Shown here: positions 1 through 10,398 of the stretch, piece after piece | How the letters are laid out: the number at the start of each line of letters is the position of its first letter | How positions within the stretch are numbered: the first letter of the stretch is position 1 | Made by a program: the position numbers and the translations under genes | Assembly: GCA_947846985.1 (NCBI GenBank) | Contig: CANTUZ010000025.1 | Span: 4,028,100 to 4,092,099 of the forward strand | Source of the DNA: Fratercula arctica | Lineage: Eukaryota; Chordata; Aves; Charadriiformes; Alcidae | DNA: 64,000 nucleotides | Reading direction: 5' to 3' | The notes under the pieces: model-generated | What the model was told of the DNA's origin: nothing | The model's input: only the letters and a program-made list of their open reading frames with translations | The model's database searches: none

Positions 1-1820
1 AAGGATAACAAAAAATGTTTCTAGAAATTCATTAACAACAGAAGGAGGATTAGGGAAAATCTCCCTCCCTTATTGGATGCAGAGGGAAACAGTCACAAAG
101 GATGAGGAAAAGGCTGAGGTGCTCAACGCCTACTTTGCCTCAGTCAGTGGAACTAGCTGTTCCCTGGGCACCCAGCCTCATGAGCTGGGAGACAGGGAGG
201 GGAAGCTGAACGAGGTCATCACAATTAAAGAGGAAGTGATCAGTGACCTGCTACACCGCTTGGATGCGCACAAGTCTATGGGACCGGATGGGTTACATCC
301 AAGAGTGTTGAAAGAGCTGGCAGACGTGCTCGCCAAGCCGCTTTCCATTATCTACCTGAAGCCATGGCTAACTGGGGAGGTCCCAATGGACTGGAGGGTA
401 GCAAATGTAGCACCCATCTACAAGAAAGGCAGAAAGGAGGATCTGGGAAACTATAGACCTGTCAGTCTGACCTCGGTACCAGGGAAGGTCATGGAGCAGA
501 TCATCTTGAGTGCCATTACAAGTCATATAATGGACAAGCAGGGGATCGGGCCTAGTCAGCATGGGTTTATGAAAGGCAGGTCCTGCCTGACGAACCTGAT
601 CTCCTTCTATGACAAGATGACCTGATTATTGGATGAGGGAAAGGCTGTGGATGTTGTCTACCTAGACTTTCGAAAAGCATTTGACACTGTCCCCCATAGA
701 ATTCTCATGGAAAAACTGGCTGCTCATGGCCTGGATGAGCATGCGATCTGCTGGATCAAGCACTGGCTGGATGGACGGTCCCAAAGAGTGGTGGTCAGTG
801 GAGTTAAATCCAGCTGGCGGCCGGTCACAAGTGGTGTCCCTTAGGGCTCGGTGTTGGGACCATTTCTGTTTAATGTCTTTATTGATGACCTTGATAAGGA
901 CATAGAGTGTATCATCAGCAAGTTTGCAGGTGACACCAAGTTAAGCGGGAGTGTTGATCTGCATGAGGACAGGGAGGCTCTACAGAGAGACTTGGATAGA
1001 TTGGATCGATGGGCCAACGCTAATGGAATGTGCTTCAACAAGGCCAAGTGCCAGGTCCTGCACTTGGGCCACAACAACCCCATGCATCGCTACAGGCCTG
1101 GGGCAGTGTGGCTGGAGAGCTGCCTGGCAGAAAAGGACCTGGGGGTTCTAATTGACAAGCGGCTGAACATGAGCCAGCAGTGTGCCCAGGTGGCCAAGAA
1201 AGCCAATGGCATCCTGGCTTGTATTAGAAATAGTGTGACCAGCAGAAGGAGGGAGGTGATTGTCCCCCTGTACTCAGCACTGGTGAGGCCACACCTTGAG
1301 TATCGTGTCCAGTTTTGGGCACCTCAATACGAGAGAGAGATCGAGGTGCTGGAGCGAGTGCAGAGGAGGGCAACGAAGCTGGTGAGGGGCCTGCAGAATA
1401 AATCTTATGAGGAGCGATTGAAGGAGCTGGGACTGTTTAGTTTGAGGAAGAGGAGGCTGAGGGGAGACCTCATCACACTCTCTACAGCTACTTGAAAGGA
1501 CATTGTAGAGAGGTTGGTGCTGGTCTCTTCTCACAGGTAATTAGCGATAGAACAGGAGGGAATGGCTTCAAGCTGCAGCAGGGTAGGTTTAGGCTGGACA
1601 TCATTAGGAAAAAATTCTTCCCAGAAAGAGTGGTCAGACACTGGAATAGGCTGCCCAGGGAGGTAGTGGAGTCACCATCCCTGAATGTGTTTAAGACTCA
1701 TTTAGATGTGATGTTAGGGGATATGGTGTAAGGGAGAACTTTGTAGAGTGGAGTTGATGGCTGGACTCGATGATCCCAAGAGTCTTTTCCAACCTAAATG
1801 ATTCTATGATTCTATGATTC
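1..1820 (+). mobile_element. CR1 LINE copy 1, 3' part of ORF2 to the 3' terminus
   Basis: The element enters the window already inside ORF2 (linker before the reverse transcriptase), so its 5' end is either outside or truncated. It runs through the RT domain and the conserved C-terminal segment, and ends with the CR1 hallmark, two tandem copies of the ATTCTATG-type octamer at about 1797-1820 and no poly(A). It probably lies in an upstream intron of the FCHO2-like gene, whose next visible exon is at 4366. Confidence 0.95.
77..1731 (+). pseudogene. CR1 ORF2 reverse transcriptase, degraded
   Basis: Reverse transcriptase part of a CR1 ORF2, which would prime reverse transcription at a nicked target. 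The motifs [41 protein letters not shown] and YLDFRKAFDTVPH appear in the expected order. The frame is cut by in-frame stops at 623-625 (TGA) and 842-844 (TAG), and a frameshift near 1490 separates the C-terminal segment ([13 protein letters not shown] through [14 protein letters not shown], 1492-1731). The catalytic FADD box reads FAGD (around 920-935), so one metal-binding aspartate is lost. It cannot be active. Confidence 0.93.
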
Positions 1821-3114
1821 AATTCAAGCATCGTGCTGATTATTATCTGACTCACAGCTACCTGCTGCCACCTTCTAAGCCTTCAGACCGTTTACAGCAG
1901 CACTTGAAAGTGAGACACCTGTCTCAGATAATTAAGTTTCTACAACTTTGTGAAAACAAGTAGAGGGTAGCAGGGCGGGACATCCCTGGAGCAAAAGGTG
2001 AGCAGAATTCAATCACTGTCTGTGGTTTGGCAGCACATAGGTACTTGCCCAGCTGTAACGTAATTCCTGGACTGTTTATTTCCAAGAGCGATAAGAGGGT
2101 CTTTTTAATGTGATAGTTAATAGGGCAAAGAATACCAAGTTGAGGGAAGTCAGGCTTTGTTAACCTTATTACTTATAGAGCAGTTTACCTTATAAAGCAA
2201 GGTTCAGAAATAAAATAAACCTGGTGTATTTATCTGAAAGGTTCTAATGTTTCTGGAGGCGATATATTTAAATGTGTTAATTAGACAAAGTGGTAATACA
2301 GTGTCATTTTAAGTGGAAAAACTCCTGGCAAGACTGAATCTTTCTTGACTTGGTATTTCAAGGAAGCAGTACTTTTAACCAAATCACCTTAAGTTTATTC
2401 TGAGCAAGAGCAGGTTCAGTATCCTGCCTGCACAACTTGACTAGAGCTTTTAGCGAAGCCAGTCTCCCCCCTCCCTGCTCAAGCTTCTTCCACAAACCCC
2501 TCAGTAATGAAACCTGAGTGAGAGCAGGAATGCCCACCCAGAACACCTAGCGCTAGCTAGGAAGACTCAAAACTTAGTGACATTTTCATTGCAGATTCAT
2601 CAGAGTAAGGGTCTTGAGCTCCAGGTACTTTCTCTTTCACCTAGGCAACTACCCAAGGCCAGAATTTTGAGCCTTGAAAGCTGACAAAAAAATACAGTCA
2701 TGTCCCAGGCAGCTCTAGTATGTGTCTCCTGCTATATGTTTGGTCTAGTGGACTGGGTGGTGGGGTTTTGGTGTCTTTTTAAAGAATAAATGTTTTATAA
2801 TTCAACCTCCTGCAAGTAACCACTACCATCTATGTTACTTGTGTGAGCACTTCATTTCTGCTACACCAATGCCAAAGACAGTTTCAAACCTATCAGCACT
2901 TCATGCTGCTCACAGCTTTAAGTTGATGAAACAGCTGCAAGCACTCAAAGAGTTAAAATACCCTGTCAGCTTAGAAACTATGGTGCTTGGTGCCCTTTGC
3001 TTTTCTGCCCCTTTACAGCATCAGAAGTTAGCTTAAACCCTGAGTCACTTCTGCCAACTAGTTTTACTAGAATGGAAATGGAATAAAATTCACACAGCCA
3101 GGAGTCTCACAAAG
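1821..3114. other. Non-coding stretch, no gene recognised
   Basis: I see no exon with matching splice signals and frame, no LTR and no clear CR1 similarity. The short open frames here have no recognisable motifs. It is probably intron of the FCHO2-like gene, because the first exon found lies at 4366. Confidence 0.5.
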
Positions 3115-3990
3115 GGGAGAGCAATCAGTATTGCTCCCCCTCATACCCCACTCAGAAAAGAGGGGGGGCAAGTGACTCAGATTCGCGAATCCCCAGCAGC
3201 GTGGACTAAAGTGAGACAAAACTCAAGGTCCATATACAAACATTTATTAGATTCCTACAGTGATTAGTATAGGTCTTAACTAGGTCCACGATAATTGGTT
3301 AGGTATAAAGCAAATTATGGCAAGCAGTAAGGTACGCATTGCGTTACTTTATAAAAGAAAAGAGAAAAGAACAAGAAACAGAGAGATAGAAAAGGAGAGG
3401 CAGAACGAGAGAGAGAGAGAGATAAAGAGATCACCGGTCCTGGTTCCAGCGTTGGTCCGGCCAACGTGGGTCATAGAAGCGCTCCTCTGTGAAATTCCCC
3501 AAGGAAAATCTCTTCAGGGAAAAATCTTCTCTGGCAGAAATCCTCTCTTCAGGGAAAGTCTTCCCCCTTTTATGTTCGCCCACTCCTAGGGGCAGTTTCA
3601 TCTCAGGTTTCTCTCCCCCCAGGTAATGTGTAGCATGATTTGGGTGGGGAGATGAGAGCTATAGGCATGTATGTTTAGCATGATCTCTATAATCTTCATT
3701 AGCATATACAGGGGTGTGAACTTTAATATGCATTTCACAGGTAATGAGGCAAAGGTCATCACCAGCCATAGCATCCTTCCGAAGAAACAGCTGGTCCTTG
3801 CTGGGAGAAAAAACAGGGCTATTCTGTTTCTGTAACACGTGGAGGATGAGTTTTTCTCTCTCCCATGAATCACACAAGAGATAAGCAGGCATTAGCCTTA
3901 TCAGTTCCTTGAGCAGAAGGCCTGGTACTTCGAGTGTTTGAGACATTCCTCAGGCTGCTTTGTTTAGGGGAAATTATGAGTCGTCTCTTA
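3115..3990 (-). mobile_element. Solo LTR of an avian ERV (family D, variant)
   Basis: The reverse complement of about 3600-3750 matches about 54790-54940, which is U3 of a solo LTR with clean ends. Shared text includes TGAAATGCATATTAAAG and TATGCTAATGAAGAT. On the minus strand there is a TATA-like ATAAAAGG near 3565-3573 and an AATAAA at 3243-3248, in the order expected of U3-R-U5. The R/U5 half differs from the 54.5-kb copy, so this is a subfamily or a recombinant. A (GA)n-rich tract sits at about 3380-3425. Exact ends are not resolved; the right edge probably falls near 3990. Confidence 0.7.
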
Positions 3991-4365
3991 CAGTCATGAA
4001 GCATAAAGACCTAGCTTTCAAACTTCTTCCAGCACATTTGGCCTTTCCTTACCCTTTGAGACCATAGAGGGTTTTGTGAAATGGAGCCATAACCTTGGCA
4101 TAGGACAATGTTAACTGTTTAACAAGGTGGTATGTACATCTGAGCTCTGCTGCAAGCTCAGGGGCGATGCAGACACATCCTTCTATTTTCCTGTTTGCTT
4201 TGTATAGTTTTCCACAAACTCACCTTAAAACGATCAAATATTTTTTATAAACCTCCATTGAGAGATGTAGGTTATACACACATGTCCTGTAAGGTACCAG
4301 TATACATCTAGGGAAATAATATTCTAAAAATTGGTGCTTATAACTAACCCACCATTCTCTTACAG

Positions 4366-4430
4366 GAATGCAGACCAGACAAAAGCTTATTGGAAAATAT
4401 CTAGCATTTCAGAGAAGTCTGAGAATGGAG
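4366..4430 (+). CDS. FCHO2: FCHO2-like exon (mu-homology domain), third from last coding exon
   Basis: A 65-bp exon after a good acceptor (pyrimidine tract plus CAG ending at 4365). It reads, from the second base, NADQTKAYWKISSISEKSEN and then GG completed by the next exon. FCHO proteins are F-BAR adaptors that start clathrin-mediated endocytosis at the plasma membrane; their C-terminal mu-homology domain binds cargo and partners such as EPS15. The split glycine codon joins in frame to the exon at 12944, giving the continuous [20 protein letters not shown] typical of the family. The donor is GC rather than GT. Upstream exons were not found in the window. FCHO1 is the alternative; I favour FCHO2 from the residue pattern. 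Confidence 0.8.
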
Positions 4431-4436
4431 GCAAGT
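4431..4436 (+). other. Non-canonical GC splice donor of the FCHO2-like gene
   Basis: The exon ends GGAG and the intron begins GCAAGT, which is the strong consensus of the minor GC-AG intron class (AG|GCAAGT). Only this junction keeps the frame with the acceptor before 12944, and there is no usable GT at this position. Confidence 0.75.
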
Positions 4437-4926
4437 TGAACTCTTTTGTTTTGTTTTCTTGTAAAGAAAAATGATAACAGTAAAAAGGTAATCATTTTAG
4501 CCTCTGTGTCCTCATGCGTCTCTACACTTGCTGTATCCTGTTCACCTTCTAAATTAAATTCCTCCTGAGAGATTCCATTAAGTGAGATGTAAAAATATTA
4601 TACATACATACACATTATATATGTATACACATTATATATAAAATGAAAAATAGCGACGCCCCTTGAAAGCAGCAAGTACCAATAAAATAGTTTAGACTGG
4701 GCAAGGAAATTATTACATCAATGCTATTTGGAAATGAGCAGTTATTCAAAGGAAAATACATTTAATATTTGTTCTGTTTTTCCACACACTGACAATTGAG
4801 ATTAAGTAGAAAGAGGTAAGTGTAAGCACTGGGGGAAAGAAAAAAAAAAAAAATCCAAAAATCCTGTGAGGAGATAGGCTCAACTATACATGACTCTTGA
4901 ACAACATTTTGAGGGGTTTTGTTTTG

Positions 4927-4931
4927 ACCAT
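4927..4931. repeat. Target-site duplication ACCAT, left copy (provirus E1)
   Basis: ACCAT immediately precedes the left LTR edge and is repeated at 10394-10398, directly after the right LTR. Five-base duplications are usual for class-III and some other ERVs. Confidence 0.85.
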
Positions 4932-5264
4932 TCTCATGGTTTGGCCTCAGACGGCAACAAAGAACCACGTGCCGCTCGCTCGGCTCTTCCCAATACGGGA
5001 CAAATCAAAAGAAAAAGGCAAAACTCTTGGGTTGAGACAAAGGCAGTTTAACAAAACAGCAGAGGGAACAAGAAAACAACAACAATAACACCGACAGAGA
5101 AATATAGAAATGCGATTACGGAACCGCCGCTCCCCAAGTGGACCCGGAACGCGCCAGCCCGCTCCAAACACCAACTTCCTGCCCCCTCCCCCCTCTTAAT
5201 CTCAGGGTGGGCGTGGCTCACATGGCATGGAATACTTAACCCTGTCCCCGCCAGAACCAGGACA
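4932..5264 (-). repeat. 3' LTR of provirus E1
   Basis: On the minus strand it begins TGTCCTGGTTCTGGC; the CGACA end has mutated (plus strand TCTCATGG instead of TGTCGTGG). It pairs with 10051-10393 through shared indels, for example the missing 25-30 bp present in the E2 5' LTR near its U3 start. Confidence 0.92.
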
Positions 5265-5280
5265 TTATCCACCCCTTATT
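5265..5280 (-). promoter_or_regulatory. Polypurine tract of provirus E1
   Basis: The minus strand reads AATAAGGGGTGGATAA directly before the 3' LTR, the position and composition expected for the plus-strand primer. The same tract recurs next to the LTRs at 19612 and 62299. Confidence 0.7.
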
Positions 5281-5576
5281 CCATACCATTTTTGCCATGC
5301 CCAGATCTTACAGTTTTCAGAACATGTAACTGGTGTACCCGGCGTAACTCATACACACAGTCCATGGGCTGAAGATGTAGATCTTGAGGAAGTTGCTGGG
5401 TGCCAGCTGCTGAGGTCAGTTCTGATCCCATCACCACTGTGCTTTACTCAATTCTTCATCAAAGTCCATCTGTCCTTAATTTGGGTGATTCTTACTGCAG
5501 TACAGCTGATAGCAATTATAGTAACGAGGACATACAGTGACAGGGTTACTTAGCAATCAACAACACACAATTTGAT
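5281..5576 (-). other. Short ERV 3' untranslated region, env absent
   Basis: This is the only sequence between the integrase stop and the polypurine tract. It matches the longer 62662-63180 region with an internal deletion near 5312. No envelope motif is present on the minus strand. Confidence 0.65.
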
Positions 5577-8500
5577 TCATTGGCTATTCTCACCCAAAAT
5601 CAGATCCCCATGAGGTACACATTGGACTTCCCCATCCTTCCGCATCACCCACCAAGTGCACCCAGGTCCTTGGGCAAAAGCAATCCCACGGATGGGTTTG
5701 CCTTTGCCTGAGGCAGGGCTAACCCAGACTGTCTTCCCTAACATATTCTTCATGTGCACTACGGGGACTTTATCCCCTTCTACGGTACGTGGAAGTTTTG
5801 ATTGGGCAGGGCCAGCCCGATTGGTAGATCCCCTGGAGTTAACCAGCCAGGTACCTTTGCTAAATGTGCATCCCAATGTTTTAAGGTCCCACCACCCATT
5901 GCTCTCAGTGTAGTTTTTAACAGTCCATTGTACCGTTCTATCTTCCCAGAGGCTGGTGCGTGACAGGGGATGTGATATACCCACTCAATGCCATGCTCTT
6001 TGGCCCAGGTGTCTATGAGGCTGTTTCGGAAATGAGTCCCATTGTCCGACTCACTTCTCTCTGGGGTACCATGTCGCCACAGGACTTGCTTTTCAAGGCC
6101 CAGGATAGTGTTCCGGGCAGCGGCATGGGGCACAGGGTATGTTTCCAGCCATCCAGTGGTTGCTTCCACCATTGTGAGCACATAGCGCTTGCCTTGACGG
6201 CTTCGTGGCAGTGCGATATAATCAATCTGCCAGGCCTCCCCATATTTATATTTCAACCATCGTCCTCCATACCAAAGAGGCTTCAAACGCTTGGCTTGCT
6301 TGATTGCAGCACATGTCTCACATTCATGGATGACCTGTGCAATAGTGTCCATGGTCAAGTCCACCCCTCGGTCACGAGCCCATCTATATGTCGCATCTCT
6401 TCCTTGATGGCCTGAGGTGTCATGGGCCCACCGAGCTATGAATAGTTCACCCTTATGTTGCCAGTCCAGATCCACCTGAGCCACTTCAATCCTAGCAGCC
6501 CGATCTACCTGCTGGTTGTTCTGATGTTCCTCCGTGGCCCGATTCTTTGGTACGTGGGCATCTACGTGGCGTAATTTCACAACCAGATTCTCTATCCGGG
6601 CAGCAATATCTTGCCATAGTTCAGCAGCCCAGATGGGTTTGCCTCTGCACTGCCAGTTGCCCTGCTTCCACTGCTGTAACCACCCCCACAGAGCATTTGC
6701 CACCATCCATGAGTCAGTGTAGAGATAAAGTACTGGCCATTTTTCTCGCTCGGCAATGTCCAAAGCCAGCTGAATGGCTTTCACCTCTGCAACCTGGCTC
6801 GATTCACCTTGTCCTTCACTGGCTTCTGCAACTTGTCGTGTAGGACTCCACACAGCAGCCTTCCACTTTCGATGCTTTCCCACAATCCAGCAGGACCCAT
6901 CAGTGAACAGGGCATATTGCTTCTCAGTTTATTATATGGTGGGGCCTCTTCCACACGCGTCACCTCCTCCTCTGGTGACATTCCAAAATCCTTGCCTTCT
7001 GGCCAGTCCATGATCACTTCCAGAATTCCTGGGCGACTGGGGTTTCCCATTCGAGTTCGCTGTGGGATCAGTGCAATCCACTTACTCCATGTAGCATCAG
7101 TTGCATGATGTGTGGTGGGGACCCTTTCTTTGAACATCCAGCCCAGCACCGGCAGTCGAGGTGCTAAGAGGAGCTGCGCTTCTGTACCAACCACCTCCAA
7201 AGCAGCTCGAACCCCTTCATATGCTGCCAATATCTCTTTTTCTGTTGGAGTGTAGCGGGCTTCGGATCCCCTCTATCCCCGAGTCCAAAACCCTAGGGGT
7301 TGACCTCGGGTCTCCCCTGGTGCCTTCTGCCAGAGGCTCCAGGTAGGGCCATTCTCCCCGGCTGCGGTGTAGAGCACGTTTTTAACATCTTGTCCTGCCC
7401 GGACTGGCCCCAGGGCCACTGCATGGACTATTTCCTGTTTGATTTGTTCAAAAGCTTGTCATTGCTCAGGACCCCATTTAAAATCCTTCTTCTTCCGGGT
7501 TACTTGATACAGAGGGCTTACAATCAGACTGTAATCCGGGATATGCATTCTCCAAAAACCCACAATGCCTAAGAAAGCTTGTGTTTCCTTTTTGCTAGTT
7601 GGTGGAGACATAGCTGCTATTTTGTTGATCACATCCATTGGGATCTGGCGGCGTCCATCTTGCCATTTTATTCCTAAGAACTGGATCTCCTGCGCAGGTC
7701 CCTTGACCTTACTTCGTTTTATGGCAAAACCAGCTTTCAGAAGGATTCGGACTATTTTATCCCCTTTCTCAAAAACTTCTTCTGCTGTGTTTCCCCATAC
7801 GATGATGTCATCAATGTACTGCAGATGTTCTGGAGCTTCACCCTGTTCCAGTGCAGTCTGGATCAGTCCATGGCAAATGGTGGGGCTGTGTTTCCACCCC
7901 TGGGGCAGTCGATTCCAGGTGTACTGGATGCCCCTCCAGGTGAAAGCAAACTGTGGCCTGCACTCTGCTGCCAAAGGGATTGAGAAGAATGCATTCGCTA
8001 CATCAGTCGTGGCATACCACTTGGCTGCCTTGGACTCCAGTTCATACTGCAGTTCTAGCATGTCCGGCACAGCAGCGCTCAGCGGTGGCGTGACTTCATT
8101 CAGGCCACGATAGTCTACAGTTAGCCTCCACTCTCCATTAGATTTTCACACCGCCCTATGGGACTGTTAAAAGGCGAGCAAGTCTTGCTGATCACTCCTT
8201 GAACCTCTAGTTGAGGAATCAGCTTATGGATGGGAATCAGAGGGTCTCGGTTAGTGCGATATTGCCGCCGATGCGCCGTTGTGGTAGCAATCGGCACCTG
8301 CTGTTCTTCGACCCTCAACAACCCCACGACAGAAGAGTCCTCCGAGAGACCAGGCAAGGTAGACAACTGTTTAACTTCCTCCGTCTCCAAGGCAGCTATG
8401 CCAAAGGCCCACCCATACCCCTTTGGGTCCTTAAAATACCCTCTCCTGAGGTAATCTATACCAAGGATGCACGGAGCCTCTGGGCCAGTCACAATGGGAT

Positions 8501-8729
8501 GCTTTTGCCACTCATTCCCAGTTAGGCTCACTTCCGCCTCCAGTACAGTCAACTCTTGGCATCCCCCTGTGACCCCAGAAATAGAAATGGGTTCTGCCCC
8601 TCTATAGCTTGATGGTATTAGGGTGCACTGTGCTCCTGTGTCCACTAGAGCCTTATACTCCTGTGGGTCTGATGTGCCAGGCCATCGAATCCACACTGTC
8701 CAATAAACCCGGTTGTCCCTTTCCTCCAC
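5577..8729 (-). pseudogene. pol: E1 pro-pol: protease, RT, RNase H, integrase (frameshifted)
   Basis: Order on the minus strand: aspartic protease with LVDTGAQCTLI (8729-8121 frame); RT with the YIDD catalytic box (8070-7459); RNase H containing YTDSWMVANAL; then integrase (6883-5780 frame) with the N-terminal His/Cys zinc motif and catalytic D, D-35-E (DYIALP, SDNGTHF, GKIERYN), ending GENSQ-stop at 5577. The RT and RNase H sequence style is class-III, ERV-L-like. Breaks: a 1-bp loss near 8150, a TGA near 7460, disruption near 7260, a frameshift near 6930 and another near 5850. The breaks near 8150 and 6930 are also present in provirus E2. It is non-functional; the role was reverse transcription and integration. 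Confidence 0.92.
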
Positions 8730-8750
8730 CTGGCTGGAGGCAGGGCCCCT

Positions 8751-9545
8751 CTAATACTGGTCATAGTATCCGGTACTCACTTCTTGCAGGAATGACTTGG
8801 AGGTTCCTTCAAGAGCATCAGAAGCAAGATCAGGCCTTCTGCTCTGTCTGGGGAACTGCCCACTGGAATCTGGGGCGGCACTTTTCCTGGAGGGATCCCC
8901 TTTTGTGGTTGCCCTTCCTTGCAACTCCTGTACCTGCGTCCGCAGGATCTAAGTAGGTTGTCCATCCCACTTCCTCATGTCCTCTCCGTGGTCACGCAGG
9001 TAGAACCACAGGGTGCCTCGTGGTGTGTACCCTCTGTACTCTCTCTCTTGAGTGGGGAAATGCCTGCTCCTAATAGCTGAGATGCTGGCCCGTACAGGTG
9101 GGGAGTAGGACATATTCTCTTCAAGTTGCTGGACCTTCCAGGACAATTTCTCCACAGCTGAGACAAGGGGGGAAGAGAGGCTTTCTTCATATCGCCGGAG
9201 CCGGCCAGCCACCTCATCCACCGTTGATCCTTCTTCACCTTTCCATTCCATTACTGCCAGTGAGTTGGCATATGACGATGGTGTGCTCCGTACAAACTTC
9301 CGCCACATGGGCCTTGTGCAGTGCACCTCATCAGGGTCTGTGGGTAAGTCTGTGTTGTCCAAGTCATAATAAATCATCTCCCGCACGGCTAATTCTCTCA
9401 GGTACTGGATACCTCTTTCCATGGTGGTCCACTTGCTTGGGTGACATACAACATCTTCACTGAAGGGGTACCTCTCCCTCACGCCTGACAGGAGTTGTTT
9501 CCGTTGGTCTGGTCTCTGCCCATGTTCTCCCACATGCCATGCCAC
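8751..9545 (-). pseudogene. gag: E1 gag-like region
   Basis: An open frame of 198 codons (9545-8949) lies between the leader and the protease; the same frame continues to about 8751 beyond a stop at 8949-8951. Visible features are a hydrophilic, heptad-like stretch around SPLVSAVEKLSWKVQQLEEN and a tryptophan-rich RGTLWFYLRDHGEDMRKW. I see no major homology region and no Cys-His zinc knuckle, so the assignment as gag rests on position. The corresponding frame in E2 (24308-23760) lacks the stop. The frame ends at a TAG directly before, and in the same frame as, the protease. Confidence 0.7.
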
Positions 9546-9928
9546 CCCTGACTATCCAGCCTCAGAGCAGATCTCTGGGTGGTAGTCTTAAATAGTCGTT
9601 TAACCCTCAACGAGACCTGGAACATATTCGGCAGAGATAACACTAGGAACATGCTGGTTTGAGCGTCCCAAGGATATTCAAAATTCTCAAAAGCTGTCAT
9701 AAAATCTGAGAAATGGTGCCCAATGTACAGAGAGGACAGCAATACCACATAAATGCCCCAAAGTAACTGTCTAACAAGTGATGTTGTCATATCATAAGCC
9801 GATATTGCACAGGACAGTAAAATGATAATCCTCATCCCCCTCCCAGAAGTAACAAATATCATCACAGGGAGTGCATAAACCATATAGGAATTTACATAAC
9901 ACAGCCATGAGAACAAACCAAGCAACAT
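9479..9928 (-). CDS. Hydrophobic leader-region ORF of E1, function unknown
   Basis: 149 codons starting about 100 nt downstream of the primer-binding site and overlapping the start of the gag-like frame. The first 80 residues are strongly hydrophobic, with about three membrane-length segments (MLLGLFSWLCYVNSYM; ALPVMIFV; RIIILLSCAISAY). Provirus E2 has the same ORF at 28267-27938, open for the same stretch. I do not recognise the family. It could be a signal or membrane peptide or a chance ORF preserved because the copies are similar. Confidence 0.35.
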   Translation of the reverse strand: MLLGLFSWLCYVNSYMVYALPVMIFVTSGRGMRIIILLSCAISAYDMTTSLVRQLLWGIYVVLLSSLYIGHHFSDFMTAFENFEYPWDAQTSMFLVLSLPNMFQVSLRVKRLFKTTTQRSALRLDSQGWHGMWENMGRDQTNGNNSCQA

Positions 9929-10024
9929 GGTGACCAGCGACTATTTACCTAATAAGATAAACACATACAACAAATTCGGTTTTACAAGCTCTAGTTGGAT
10001 TCTGTCGTTATCTCAACCCTTCGA

Positions 10025-10042
10025 GCACCACGTTGGGCGCCA
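10025..10042 (-). promoter_or_regulatory. Primer-binding site of E1, tRNA-Lys(1,2) type
   Basis: Eight bases inside the 5' LTR, the minus strand reads TGGCGCCCAACGTGGTGC, which matches the 3' end complement of tRNA-Lys(1,2) at 17 of 18 positions. Mason-Pfizer-type betaretroviruses and spumaviruses use this primer. Classical ERV-L is named for tRNA-Leu, so the combination deserves notice. Confidence 0.85.
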
Positions 10043-10050
10043 AAAAGGAC

Positions 10051-10393
10051 TGTCGTGGTTTGGCCTCAGATGGCAACAAAGAACCACGTGCCGCTCGCTC
10101 GGTCTTCCCAATACGGGAAGGATCAGAAGAAAAAGGCAAAACTCTTGGGTTGAGACAAAGGCAGTTTAACAGAACAGCAGAGGGAACAAGAAAACAACAA
10201 CAATAACACGGACAGAGGAATATACAAACACGACTATGGAACGGCTGCTCCCCGCCGCTCCCCGATTGGACCCGGGACGCCCCAGCCCGCTCCGAACCCT
10301 GACTTCCTGCCCCCTCCCCTCCTTTTAATCTCAGGGTGGGCGTGGCTCACATGGCATGGAATACTTAACCCTGTCCTCGCCGGAACCAGGACA
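10051..10393 (-). repeat. 5' LTR of provirus E1
   Basis: 343 bp, minus strand TGTCCTGGTTCC to CCACGACA. It adjoins the primer-binding site on the inner side and the ACCAT duplication on the outer side. Confidence 0.95.
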
Positions 10394-10398
10394 ACCAT
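10394..10398. repeat. Target-site duplication ACCAT, right copy (provirus E1)
   Basis: Exact match to 4927-4931, showing that the two LTRs belong to a single unrearranged insertion. Confidence 0.85.

Larger units (their letters stand above)
4932..10393 (-). mobile_element. Complete env-less ERV-L-like provirus E1, antisense in the FCHO2-like intron
   Basis: A 5.46-kb provirus with paired LTRs (4932-5264 and 10051-10393), matching 5-bp target duplications, a primer-binding site, a gag-like region, and protease, RT, RNase H and integrase in retroviral order. The pol C terminus lies only about 310 bp from the 3' LTR, so there is no env. The LTRs share private indels, which confirms they are a pair, but by eye they differ at roughly 25-30 of about 330 aligned sites, so the insertion is old. 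All coding regions are broken. It lies wholly within the intron between exons 4366-4430 and 12944-13108, opposite to the gene. Confidence 0.95.

Noticed and set aside
2590..2625. Acceptor-like TTTTCATTGCAG near 2584-2595
   Set aside because: The sequence that follows meets a stop almost at once in the frame needed to join the exon at 4366.
2839..3036. 65-codon ORF as a possible upstream FCHO2 exon
   Set aside because: No flanking splice sites with a fitting phase and no resemblance to mu-homology-domain sequence.
5227..5553. Plus-strand ORF of 108 codons with a membrane-like stretch, repeated at 62883-63161
   Set aside because: It lies antisense in the ERV 3' region; conservation follows simply from the two copies being the same repeat. 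No independent sign of coding.
6547..6843. Several plus-strand ORFs of 60-180 codons across E1 and E2 pol
   Set aside because: They mirror the minus-strand pol gene, where motifs and order are clear; the plus-strand translations have no recognisable domain.
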